Source: Bin80 sp965203305
GTDB lineage: Bacteria; Bacteroidota; Rhodothermia; Rhodothermales; Bin80
Assembly: GCA_965203305.1 (NCBI GenBank)
Contig: OZ241874.1
Span: 2,852,001-2,916,000, forward strand
Reading direction: 5' to 3'
Length of the DNA: 64,000 bases
Part shown: positions 17,805 through 25,410 of the stretch, in pieces
Position numbering within the stretch: the stretch's first letter is position 1
Layout: each line of letters begins with the position of its first letter
The notes under the pieces: generated by a model
Seen by the model: the letters and a program-made list of their open reading frames with translations, nothing else
The model's database searches: none
What the model was told of the DNA's origin: nothing
Program-made: the position numbers and the translations under genes

Positions 17805-19047
17805 GCCCTGGGGCATACTCCTGATTCTTTTCCTGCTCGCTGGATGCTCTGCATCTCCGGAGGAGCAGGATCAGGCACTGGCGGACATCAACGGACATGT
17901 CATTACGGTCGGAGCATTTGAACGCTCCTATGTCCAGGCACTGATCCAGAGCGGCCAGAATGATACTCCAGATGCACGTTATGCGCACCTGAACCTTCTC
18001 ATTGACGAGTACCTCTGGTACGAGGAAGCCCTTCGACACAATCTGGATGCGGACAGCCTACTCCCCGAGTTTGCCGAACTGGCCCTCAAAAAGGCTACAG
18101 GTGGACGTTTCTATGAGCTTGAATTTGTGGAGAAGCTCCCCCCGTTAAAAGATTCAGAAATCCGCCAGGCGTTTGCCCGATACAAGCAGCCTCTACTCGT
18201 CCGCCATCTCTTCTATCGAAACGAAGCGGATGCCCGTACAACACATGCCAGACTTGAGTCTGGACATTCTTTTCTTGATGAAGCGCAACTTGCGTTCCAG
18301 ACGGAAGCATTTGATTCCACCGCAGGATGGCTTGGGGAAATCCGTTACTTTCAGGCAGACGATGCATTTGCGGAAGCAGCCTTTGCATTGTCTACGGGAG
18401 AGTACTCCACCCCGGTTCGCACCCGGCAGGGATGGCATATTGTCAAAGTGGAGGACCGTCTCGGGACTCCCATTATTGTGGAATCAGAATTTCAGAACCG
18501 CAAGGGCGGGATTGCAAGCCTGCTGCGTATCCGCAGGAGGCGACTGGAGGGAGATCGTTTTGTCCGTGCCTACATGGAAGCCAGATCTGTACAGATCAAC
18601 GAAGAGGGGGTTCGGTCACTCCGGGCAGCATTGGGACGAATCATGGAACGGTCTGCTGTCCTGAATGATACCTATGACACCGCAGCCCGGCCGCTAACCC
18701 CGCAGACCCCGCTTGCGATATTCAGGGCAGATGGTGAAATGCGGACATTCACAGCTGAAGACTACTTCTTCTGGTTTTCTGAGCTGCCCCTTTCCGAAGC
18801 GGCTTCCAGCCCGGCCGCATCTCTGGGGCGTGCGATTCGTAACGAGGCCCTTGCACTGGCAGGAATGGCACGTGGCCTTGAAAAGGATGTGATTGTACAG
18901 GAGGAGGTTGCAATGTCCGGCAGGACATACCTTGCAAACTCCATGCGCAGGCAGCTGGAATCTGACAGCACTGTACTGGGAGCACTTCGGTCGGCAGCAT
19001 CAGTCCATGTGGACACGGTGCTGTTCGCGCAAATCATGGTTGATTGA
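17740..19047 (+). CDS. PpiC-type peptidyl-prolyl isomerase lipoprotein
   Basis: This 435-residue lipoprotein has a basic N-terminus then GILLILFLLAGC (lipobox). It has a SurA/PrsA-like N-terminal region, a parvulin domain at about residues 153-250 (VRHLFYRNEADARTTHARLE; GWLGEIRYFQADDAFAEAAF; VRTRQGWHIVKVEDR), and a helical C-terminal part. Parvulin foldases act in the periplasm on outer-membrane barrels and large secreted proteins, which suits the receptor, PorV-like and giant proteins encoded upstream. The chosen ATG overlaps the previous gene by 65 bp, because no in-frame ATG or GTG lies closer to the hydrophobic core. It ends the operon; a terminator candidate follows at 19311. Confidence 0.8.
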   Translation: MRTRHTTSSGKRKWWTSGYISEPWGILLILFLLAGCSASPEEQDQALADINGHVITVGAFERSYVQALIQSGQNDTPDARYAHLNLLIDEYLWYEEALRHNLDADSLLPEFAELALKKATGGRFYELEFVEKLPPLKDSEIRQAFARYKQPLLVRHLFYRNEADARTTHARLESGHSFLDEAQLAFQTEAFDSTAGWLGEIRYFQADDAFAEAAFALSTGEYSTPVRTRQGWHIVKVEDRLGTPIIVESEFQNRKGGIASLLRIRRRRLEGDRFVRAYMEARSVQINEEGVRSLRAALGRIMERSAVLNDTYDTAARPLTPQTPLAIFRADGEMRTFTAEDYFFWFSELPLSEAASSPAASLGRAIRNEALALAGMARGLEKDVIVQEEVAMSGRTYLANSMRRQLESDSTVLGALRSAASVHVDTVLFAQIMVD

Positions 19048-19310
19048 CTGAATCCGCAGTACACCTCGTCATTGCACGGAGCGTGGCCTGCAGTGAAATG
19101 CATCACCCGAATTCATGCGGGAATTTCCCGTAACAGCCCCAAGGAATATCACCCGAAACCCCGGCCAGATAAATCACGCACGGAAGGCATCATCATACAA
19201 ACTTCCAGGACATACCCCCACTTCTGCATGGTGCAGTTTTTGGTTGCTTTTCATTTGACTGAAAGTACATCAAATTGGATCGGGAATGTGATCACATTGA
19301 AACTGGTTGA

Positions 19311-19342
19311 ACGCAGATCTGTATACGACCTGCGTGTTTTTT
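19311..19342 (+). terminator. probable Rho-independent terminator after the PpiC operon
   Basis: ACGCAG (19311-19316) pairs with CTGCGT (19330-19335) around a 13-nt loop and is followed by G then six T. The stem is short, so it is a modest terminator, but it lies at the expected position between the operon and the next genes. Confidence 0.5.
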
Positions 19343-19362
19343 GGGGGGGGGGATAAGAAAGT

Positions 19363-19386
19363 TCTCAAACTACTAATAGTTTGAGA
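19363..19386. promoter_or_regulatory. perfect 10-bp inverted repeat, possible operator
   Basis: TCTCAAACTA and TAGTTTGAGA flank a 4-base loop (CTAA). No T-run follows on either side, so it is less like a terminator and more like a dimeric regulator site or the end of a small element. It sits 60 bp upstream of the next gene's ATG, a fitting position for an operator. Confidence 0.35.
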
Positions 19387-19445
19387 AGTATTTCCCTGAA
19401 CTGGAACACGACAGAATTCTCAAATCCCCACATACGGCTGATGAC

Positions 19446-19736
19446 ATGAACGAAGATATGTCCAAAATCAATTACGAAAGCGAAGTGGGGACCTCTGATG
19501 GAGACGTTATGCGCCCTGATTCCGCCAATGCAATTAGAGAGAAGGTGAAAACAGGAAGGTGGCTTCCAAGACAAACTTTCCTGGATGTATTGGTTGATGT
19601 TCACTGTACCCCTCAAGGACAGGAGTATGACTACGGTTACCATGGTCCACGGGACAGCTTCTTTGAAGCATGGGAAGCTGCAGGTGCTTATTTGGCGGAA
19701 GCGATGAACATCTACGGAAGCAGCCTGAATGACTGA
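19446..19736 (+). CDS. hypothetical protein coupled to a DUF2335 gene
   Basis: This 96-residue soluble protein starts MNEDMSKINYESEVGTSDGD and ends AYLAEAMNIYGSSLND. Its middle contains GRWLPRQTFLDVLVDVHCTP and a Tyr/Gly patch (EYDYGYHGPRDSF). No known family is recognised. Its stop overlaps the next ATG by a few bases, so it was probably translationally coupled to the membrane-protein gene downstream that is now broken by a MITE. A toxin-antitoxin-like or phage-related pair is conceivable but not shown. Confidence 0.5.
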   Translation: MNEDMSKINYESEVGTSDGDVMRPDSANAIREKVKTGRWLPRQTFLDVLVDVHCTPQGQEYDYGYHGPRDSFFEAWEAAGAYLAEAMNIYGSSLND

Positions 19737-20186
19737 TTCAGAATCAAATAGAAGTGAACTTGAGGGGCACGAACCCGAACTGGAGAAAAATCAAGAATCC
19801 GGCATAGTACCTGATACTGAACTTGATTTTGATCAGTCATTTTCCGGGTAGCCCAAATAGGCTTGAGAAGTCTGAGAGAAGAGTATCCATCCAATCGTCA
19901 TTCAGCGGTCCTGTGCCGCCAGCGTCCGAATTAGTCAAATATGAGAATGTCTACCCGGGAGCTGCTGACCGTCTCTTTTCCCTAGCTGAAAATTCTCAGA
20001 GAATACAAGAAAAAGCACTTGATGGACAAATTGGCAATGACAGACGAAAAATAATCTCCTCTACGCTCGTAGCTGTCTGTTTTCCATTAGTCATGGCGAT
20101 ACCTGCCTGTCTGGCCATCATATATGACCCAGCTTGGTTGTCAATACTGCTTGGAACAGTGGGCACATCAGGAGGTCTCCTAACTA

Positions 20187-20767
20187 GTGTCTGTCCGAAA
20201 ATTTACAGCAACCCCAAATACGGGGGATTCCAGAGGCATTTTTCCACCACAGCGTCATGTATGGCGCGATTCAGATGCTCGTTGCTATGAGAGATTCGGG
20301 GAAATCTTGCACGAAGATTTCGTGTTTATGGCTGAAGTTACCCCCTAGTTTTTTTGGGGGCTTCAAAAACCGTAATAATTAAGGTTATTTGATCCAAATA
20401 TATAAGAAATAACGGAAAAATGTCGAATTATCCTTAATAATTTAGGGAGTTACATGGGCAGGCATCTGAAAAATCATGCCGTAGAAAGTACGATTTTTTT
20501 AGAGAAAAACTTCAATTATTAAGTATTTTCTCTCATATTATCTTAAAAAGTATCAGAATTTGAACCCTTTTCCTTAAATCTTAGGGTTGAAATATTTTCA
20601 AATACGGGGTAACTTCAGTTATGGACGCCGTTCGGGGATTTGATGCTCCAATCCGCCAAAGGGCTTCCATCTTCGTCAGGAAAAATACCAAAAAATATCT
20701 CCAAAAACCCCTCATACGCTCTCGAAACGGCATATATTGGCGATATCCTGAATTTTCTGACGGCCAC
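20187..20767. mobile_element. MITE family 1, copy b, interrupted by MITE family 2
   Basis: The ends are GTGTCTGTCCGAAAATTTA and a slightly decayed inverted copy (GAATTTTCTGACGGCCAC). The 6-bp duplication TAACTA flanks it (20181-20186 and 20768-20773). Subtracting the inserted family 2 element and its duplication leaves 288 bp, exactly the length of copy a. Confidence 0.85.
20332..20618. mobile_element. MITE family 2 (287 bp), nested
   Basis: Terminal repeats CTGAAGTTACCCC and GGGGTAACTTCAG (13 bp, perfect) are flanked by the 6-bp duplication TTATGG (20326-20331 and 20619-20624). The interior is AT-rich and non-coding. The left end resembles an orphan sequence at 8157, so more than one relative exists. 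The ends somewhat resemble IS3-type termini, but no source transposase is in this window. Confidence 0.8.
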
Positions 20768-20844
20768 TAACTATTCTCCTGCGAGGTTTGCTCCGAAAAA
20801 GAGACAAGAAGAACACATAACTTGTCTTGCGTTTCAGCTATCTA

Positions 20845-20860
20845 GTGTTTGTCCGAAAAT
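20845..20860. repeat. orphan end of the MITE 1/IS family
   Basis: GTGTTTGTCCGAAAAT differs by one base from the family terminal repeat. No partner end or duplication is found nearby. Downstream, up to about 20980, a short protein-like frame (CLRRKLKPFPVEYDTEAGHL) may be a gene 3' end cut by the lost insertion. Confidence 0.5.
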
Positions 20861-20986
20861 TATATTCCGCAATATTGCCTGCGGAGAAAGCTCAAGCCCT
20901 TCCCTGTGGAGTATGATACGGAAGCTGGACATCTCCCGGAAATCTGCTCCCGGCACGAGAGGAAAGTAAAAACAACACTGTAGATC

Positions 20987-22381
20987 TCAAGTTGATACGG
21001 CGGTCATCCCTTCCATCAGAGCATCCAGAGACTTGCAAAGCGTATCCACCAGGAATTCAACCTCCTCCTCATTGATGACCAATGGCGGCGAAATTCCCAG
21101 CGTATCTCCCATTGCCCTCAGAATAAGTCCACGGCGAATTGCCTTCGCGCGAAGCTTTGCTCCCATCTGCAAGGAAGCCGGGAACGGGCTGTACGGTTTC
21201 CCCTTGGCAGCGGCCAGCTCCACCCCTGCCACCATGCCCGTACCACGAACCTCTCCCACCAGCGGATGCGGTGCCACACGCTGTCGCAAACTTTCCTGAA
21301 GCTGTGTCCCAATCGTATGGATATGATCAAGAATGTTATCCTGCTCATAGATGTTCAAACATTCCAGTGCAACGGCCGCAGATACAGGATGCCCTGAATA
21401 AGTCAGTCCGTGGGCAAAGACACCAACCTCATCACTCCCATCCTCCAGCACATCATATACCTTCTGGTTGACCATGACCGCCGAAATCGGCAGATAGGAA
21501 GCTGAAAGTGCCTTGGCGGTGATCAGCATGTCCGGCTCCATCCCCACCGTCTGGCTCCCCCACATATTCCCCGTTCTGCCAAATCCGCAAATGACCTCAT
21601 CCGCAACAAGAAGTACGTCATGCTTTCTCAGTACATCCTGGATTGCTGCAAAGTACCCTTCAGGCGGGAGGATGACACCCCCGACTCCCATGACCGGCTC
21701 TGCAATGAATGCGGCAACCGTTTCGGGGCCCTCTTCCAAGATTTGCGCATCCAGTTCTGCGGCCAGACGGACACTGAACTCTCTCTCTGACTCGCCCTCA
21801 TGTCCGTACCGGAGATAATGCGGCTTGGATGTATGAAGAAAACCCTGAAGTGGAAGGTCAAACATCTTGTGATTGCGGGGCAGTCCCGTAAGACTTGCCG
21901 ATGCAATCAGTGATCCGTGATACGCATCCTGGCGGGCAATAATTTTCTTTTTCTGCGTACGACCAAGAACATTGTTATAAAACCAGATCATCTTGACAGC
22001 CGAATCCACTGCCTCTGAACCGGAGTTTGCAAAGAACACCTTGGCCATGGGTACAGGTGCAATCTCCAGCAGCTTTTTTGCCAGCGCAATCCCAACTGGA
22101 TGGCTGGCCGCCGCAAACATGTGCATGTAGGGCAGTTTTTGCAACTGCCTGTGTGCTGCATCCACCAGTCGCTGTTCACTAAACCCGAGCGATGCGGACC
22201 AAAGTCCGGCTACTCCCTCAAGAAAACGGTTACCGTGTTCATCATAGACCCAGACTCCCTCCCCGTGTGTAATGATCATGGGACGGTACGTCCCAAGAGC
22301 CGTAAAAGGATGCAGGACAGAGGCACGGTCCTCCAGTGAAAGTTCCGTAGGATTCAGCTCAGACTCAGCCATCTTTGTCAT
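20987..22381 (-). CDS. class III PLP-dependent aminotransferase
   Basis: This protein of about 464 residues matches fold-type I, class III (omega) aminotransferases. It has the GVWVYDEHGNRFLEGVAGLW entry strand, the phosphate-binding FFANSGSEAVDSAVKM, the YHGS loop, LLVADEVICGFGRTGNMWG (conserved Asp) and the Schiff-base Lys in MLITAKALSASYLPISAVM, followed by a YSGHPVSAAVALE motif. These enzymes transfer amino groups from omega- or alpha-amines to pyruvate or 2-oxoglutarate in the cytosol; substrate choice cannot be assigned. The start MTKMAESELNP is preferred because the alternative further upstream adds a Cys-rich tail running towards element debris. It stands alone within the accessory region. 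Confidence 0.85.
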   Translation of the reverse strand: MTKMAESELNPTELSLEDRASVLHPFTALGTYRPMIITHGEGVWVYDEHGNRFLEGVAGLWSASLGFSEQRLVDAAHRQLQKLPYMHMFAAASHPVGIALAKKLLEIAPVPMAKVFFANSGSEAVDSAVKMIWFYNNVLGRTQKKKIIARQDAYHGSLIASASLTGLPRNHKMFDLPLQGFLHTSKPHYLRYGHEGESEREFSVRLAAELDAQILEEGPETVAAFIAEPVMGVGGVILPPEGYFAAIQDVLRKHDVLLVADEVICGFGRTGNMWGSQTVGMEPDMLITAKALSASYLPISAVMVNQKVYDVLEDGSDEVGVFAHGLTYSGHPVSAAVALECLNIYEQDNILDHIHTIGTQLQESLRQRVAPHPLVGEVRGTGMVAGVELAAAKGKPYSPFPASLQMGAKLRAKAIRRGLILRAMGDTLGISPPLVINEEEVEFLVDTLCKSLDALMEGMTAVST

Positions 22382-22460
22382 GAGTGTCTGTGGTTGAACT
22401 CCTGGACCATCTCCAGAACATCTGGCGCAGGACTCCTGCGCTGCCAGCCAAGCAAACAAA

Positions 22461-22783
22461 GGGGCTCATATGCGTGAGTGTCCATGAGTATATAATGTCT
22501 GTCCGAAAATTCAGAATATCGCCAATATATGCCGTTTAGAGGGCGTATGAGGGGTTTTTGAAAATATTTTTCCTGACAAGGATGAAGGCTTTGGGGTGGA
22601 TTTGGAGGTAAAATCCCCGAATAGTATCTATAAACACGCAATCTCCGTGCAAGATTCCCCGAATCTCTCATAGCGAACGAACACCAGAATCACTCCATAC
22701 ATGATGCTGTGGGGAAAAATCCCCCTGGAATCCCCCGTATTTAGGGTTGCCGTGAATTTTCGGACAGACACTATACGAGCCCC
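22461..22783. mobile_element. remnant of a group B tnpB-type element, split by a MITE
   Basis: The left border GGGGCTCATATGCGTGAG, followed by TGTCCATGAG, matches the left end of tnpB elements 3 and 4. On the right, TATACGAGCCCC (22772-22783) is the inverted form of the first 12 bases. Between them lies MITE family 1 copy c and almost nothing else, so this is either an internally deleted, non-autonomous derivative or two recombined ends. No 8-bp duplication is visible. Confidence 0.5.
22495..22771. mobile_element. MITE family 1, copy c (277 bp, inverted)
   Basis: The ends are ATGTCTGTCCGAAAATTCA (first base mutated from G) and TGAATTTTCGGACAGACAC. Orientation is opposite to copies a and b. 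The flanks share only TATA of an expected hexamer (TATATA left, TATACG right), so this is the oldest or a rearranged copy. It keeps the coding-like relic (SPNSIYKHAI; FPESLIANEHQNHSIHDAVG) in two frames. Confidence 0.75.
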
Positions 22784-22857
22784 TACACCGTTTTTTACTT
22801 CTGTGGAGCGGTTTTCTGCTTCGTTCATCAAAATGCATCAGATCTATTTTCGTAATT

Positions 22858-23067
22858 TCAGTACAGTGCTGCGGGTTGTAACATCTCCTGTCTTGTGTCC
22901 GCCAGCTTAAAATGAGTATCGGGGAAATTAGCAGTGAATGTTCTCAGAGCATCTTCATCCTTATCCAGGGCAAGTGCAAGGTTCATCCCGGAATCACGAA
23001 AACTGCAACTTGCGCCTCCACACCCGGCAGAGAAGTCGCATGCTGGCCCATTAGCAGTGCTCTCGTT
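22858..23067 (-). pseudogene. relic of a DNA (cytosine-5) methyltransferase
   Basis: An open stretch of about 69 codons without a start codon reads CDFSAGCGGASCSFRDSGM, then LALALDKDEDALRTFTANFP, then DTHFKLADTRQ. This matches motif I (F.GCGG.S.GF..AGM), motif II acidic residue and spacing of C5-cytosine methyltransferases. A TGA precedes it and a TGA ends it soon after, so motif IV (PCQ) and the target-recognition domain are gone. It lies directly downstream of the restriction endonuclease gene on the same strand, suggesting the R-M locus once had a second, cytosine-type methyltransferase that was later eroded by element insertions. Confidence 0.6.
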
Positions 23068-23091
23068 TCACGAGGGTCTCATTTCTGAACT

Positions 23092-23778
23092 TCACACCGC
23101 AAGGCGTTTTTGTTCCACTGCTCCTTTGATCATTTGAAGGAAGTGATCAACCCCCAGCTTTGTTTCCAGTTTACGGAAATTCTCATCTGACACCTCGGGC
23201 AAGTCCTCCTTCCTGCACTGCCGCAACACTTTCCCCTTGTGCTGGTCCAGCATAAATATTGCCAGACACTGAGCATCTGGAATATGGGGCTGTCCATGAT
23301 CTTCCACCAGCTTTGCATACAGCTCAATCGCATGATTGTCTACTGCTTCCATCTTGCCAACTGCTCCGCCCTTCTTCAAATAGGGATTAGGATGAAGACG
23401 GAGCAAGATATGTCCAAACGCGATATTCTCGTTCCGTAAATTCGCTGTTTCGCCCAGCTGTTGCTCAAAGTAGTTGTTCTTGTTCTGCCGGTAGTTTGTC
23501 ATCACAAATTTGATGCTGACAACCCCCAGCATTGTGTCACCTCGGGAAATGGCGACATCCACACTCTTTGTATAATAATGCCCCTTTGCTTTCTTCTCTT
23601 CCCCGCCCTCTGTCGAAAGCCCCTGTATTGTGTAGGCATTGCCAAGGACCTGCTTAAGCTCTCTGATCACCCACCCGCGGAGAATCTTGAGCTTTTTGTT
23701 ATACCGTGGATGTGTCTCCACATACGCCTGGTACGCTTCCTGTACCGCTCGCAGGAATCTGTCTTGCAGGGGAGTCAT
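23092..23778 (-). CDS. probable type II restriction endonuclease
   Basis: This 228-residue protein is encoded immediately after an adenine methyltransferase with an ATGA overlap, the usual layout of a cognate restriction enzyme. The central block KSVDVAISRGDTMLGVVSIK looks like a PD-(D/E)XK variant: Asp on one strand and a S-x-K half-motif on the next, followed by conserved Asn/Gln-rich sequence (YRQNKNNYFEQQLGETANLR). A helical N-terminal part (LRAVQEAYQAYVETHPRYNK) precedes it. I do not recognise the specificity family. ATG 23778 (MTPLQDRF) is preferred to an ATG 69 bp upstream inside the methyltransferase gene. The function is inferred mainly from context. Confidence 0.6.
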   Translation of the reverse strand: MTPLQDRFLRAVQEAYQAYVETHPRYNKKLKILRGWVIRELKQVLGNAYTIQGLSTEGGEEKKAKGHYYTKSVDVAISRGDTMLGVVSIKFVMTNYRQNKNNYFEQQLGETANLRNENIAFGHILLRLHPNPYLKKGGAVGKMEAVDNHAIELYAKLVEDHGQPHIPDAQCLAIFMLDQHKGKVLRQCRKEDLPEVSDENFRKLETKLGVDHFLQMIKGAVEQKRLAV

Positions 23779-25270
23779 TGTTCGAGGGTATATTTCTGAG
23801 AAGGGAGGGGGAAATTCTGAATGTAGCGCTTGGCGTAAGAAAACCATCCGCCCTGAAACGGTTGTGCGTAGGTGCGGATGTGTTCCTCCATTTCAGGACT
23901 GTTCAGGGCCGCTACGAGCATCTCCATGCAGTGTCCGTCCCTGGGCTTGATACAATAGCCGGAATAGAACAGCGTATCGGGATCCTTGCACATCTGAAAG
24001 TTCGGGGAGGGATTCATCCCCGAGGTCAGAATCTTCTGTCCGAATCCAGTGCGGATCCCCACTCCTCGGCCATATCCATACCACTTGGATGGATCCGTTG
24101 CTCCCTTGTCCCTTTGGAGGAGCTTTTCCTTATGTTCAAGGAGCCACTGGTATGCCTTGGGAAATCGCTGAGCAAGGGAGGATTCCGGGAGCAGCTTCCC
24201 CGCCTTGTCATAGGGATAGATAATCACGCGATTGACACGGTCCTTCCCATCCTTCATTACCGAGGCCTTAAGTATCTTTCGCACCGCACTTCGTTCAATC
24301 ACGAATTCTCTGCCTGCTGCCTTCACGATAATCTCTTTCTGCTTCCACATTACCGCCTCAAGAATAAACACGCGGTCCGCCAATGTCTGAATCCCGACAT
24401 GGATGTCGGCAATATCGGACAGACGGGGGGCTGATATTTCCTGTGCAGCATCCCGTGCACATACGGCCCACTGCGGGGATGAGCAGGCTAGCATCCCAGC
24501 CTCCTCAAATCCAGCTTCCCCCCATTGATATACGCGGGGGACGATATCCTTTTTCCCCTTGGCAATCCGGGTAAGACATGTGTATGTGCTGTATCCGGGA
24601 AAGACCTGATGGTCGCGGAAGTCGTGCAGGGATACAATACCATGGTGCTGGGCAAGGTCCTGCCTCATCGGGAGGCCGGCATCATTTCGCAGCCACCCGC
24701 TCGGGGAAATGTAAAGCAGTTCTCCCTGCTGCTTCAGCAGGCGGAGTCCCAGCTCAAAAAAATAATGTACAGATCACTTGCCCCACGGAAATATGCCCAT
24801 CCCCCCTGCTTCACTTGCTCCCGCCGGTGTTTCTCCATGTGCTGAATACGAACATATGGCGGATTCCCGACAACACAGTCACATATACCTTCGTCCTGCT
24901 CCCACAGGGAAAGGGCATCGCCTTCCAGTATCCGCCAGGAACATGTGGGGAATGTGCCCCCGAGATACTTCTCGGCGACAAGGGAAAGCCTCTTGCGACA
25001 TTCGGAGACAGCACGCGTATCCACATCGTATCCCGTCAGGTTCTGCAGAGTAGACAGATACAGTTTCTTTTGGTATAGGGATGCCCGCGAGGCTCTCTGG
25101 CACACCTCACTGGCCAAAGGCACCAGAAAATCGCCGGTACCGCAGGCAGGATCACAGATCCTGACATTCCTGAGAGAGCCTGCAAACACGGGGGCAAGGA
25201 GTTGCTCCACGATCCAGCCTGGGGTATAGACCCGCCCGAAGTACTTCGTTGTATCGGTCGCGTGCTCCAT
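23775..25270 (-). pseudogene. type II DNA adenine methyltransferase, frameshifted at a homopolymer
   Basis: The N-terminal frame (178 codons) has motif I DPACGTGDF (residues 40-48) and the adenine-methylase motif NPPY (136-139), with a typical start (TTKYFGRVYTPGWIVEQLL). After GASDLYIIF the frame goes off course and stops. The other frame continues FFELGLRLLKQQGELLYISP, then to the target-recognition half and SQKYTLEQ. The switch lies at a run of seven A on the plus strand (24756-24762, T7 in the gene); one more base would restore about 498 residues. This may be a true inactivation, a phase-variable tract or a sequencing error. An active endonuclease without its methylase would be lethal, so an ON state or leaky frameshifting is likely. 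Confidence 0.75.
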
Positions 25271-25277
25271 GGATCCT

Positions 25278-25285
25278 TGCTATTT
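25278..25285. repeat. 8-bp target-site duplication TGCTATTT, left copy
   Basis: The octamer directly abuts the GGGGCTTATA end; the identical copy is at 26668-26675, directly abutting the opposite end. Confidence 0.8.
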
Positions 25286-25410
25286 GGGGCTTATATACCT
25301 GAGTGCCCATAGACTATTTGTCTTGGTCCCAGTCTCGTTGACGGGTCATCAGGGAACCCAACGGTTCACCCCTCGCACATCCAGAAGCCCCAACCCCGGA
25401 GGCCAGTATG
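25286..25410 (-). ncRNA. predicted omegaRNA of tnpB element 3
   Basis: On the minus strand the tnpB 3' end carries GAACC-GTT-GGGTTC (25352-25372) and GATGACCCGTC, as in the other copies, then runs to the end at 25286. The presumed guide is the adjoining AAATAGCAAGGATCC, which covers the duplicated octamer and the methyltransferase start region. The 5' end is approximate. Confidence 0.45.

Larger units (their letters stand above)
19048..19445. other. intergenic: terminator, G10 tract and perfect palindrome
   Basis: No gene is supported; a 94-codon forward frame here looks random. The stretch holds a terminator-like hairpin (19311-19342), a run of ten G (19343-19352) and a palindrome (19363-19386). 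Together they mark the end of the big operon and the start of an accessory region. Confidence 0.5.
19729..20820 (+). pseudogene. DUF2335 membrane protein gene disrupted by nested MITEs
   Basis: The recognisable core is SFSGPVPPASELVKYENVYP, then GAADRLFSLAENSQ, then a membrane region (AVCFPLVMAIPACLAIIYDP; AWLSILLGTVGTSGGLL), characteristic of DUF2335. MITE family 1 copy b (20187-20767) interrupts it. Removing the MITE and one TAACTA copy restores GGLLTILLRGLLRKRDKKNT and a stop at 20818, so the break is precise. The coupled ATG at 19729 is in a different frame from the core and meets TAG near 19850, so either there is an additional N-terminal frameshift or the true start is a TTG near 19823. 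The gene is most likely non-functional. Confidence 0.7.

Noticed and set aside
19072..19356. 94-codon forward frame after the PpiC gene
   Set aside because: It runs through the terminator-like hairpin and the G10 tract and has no protein-like features.
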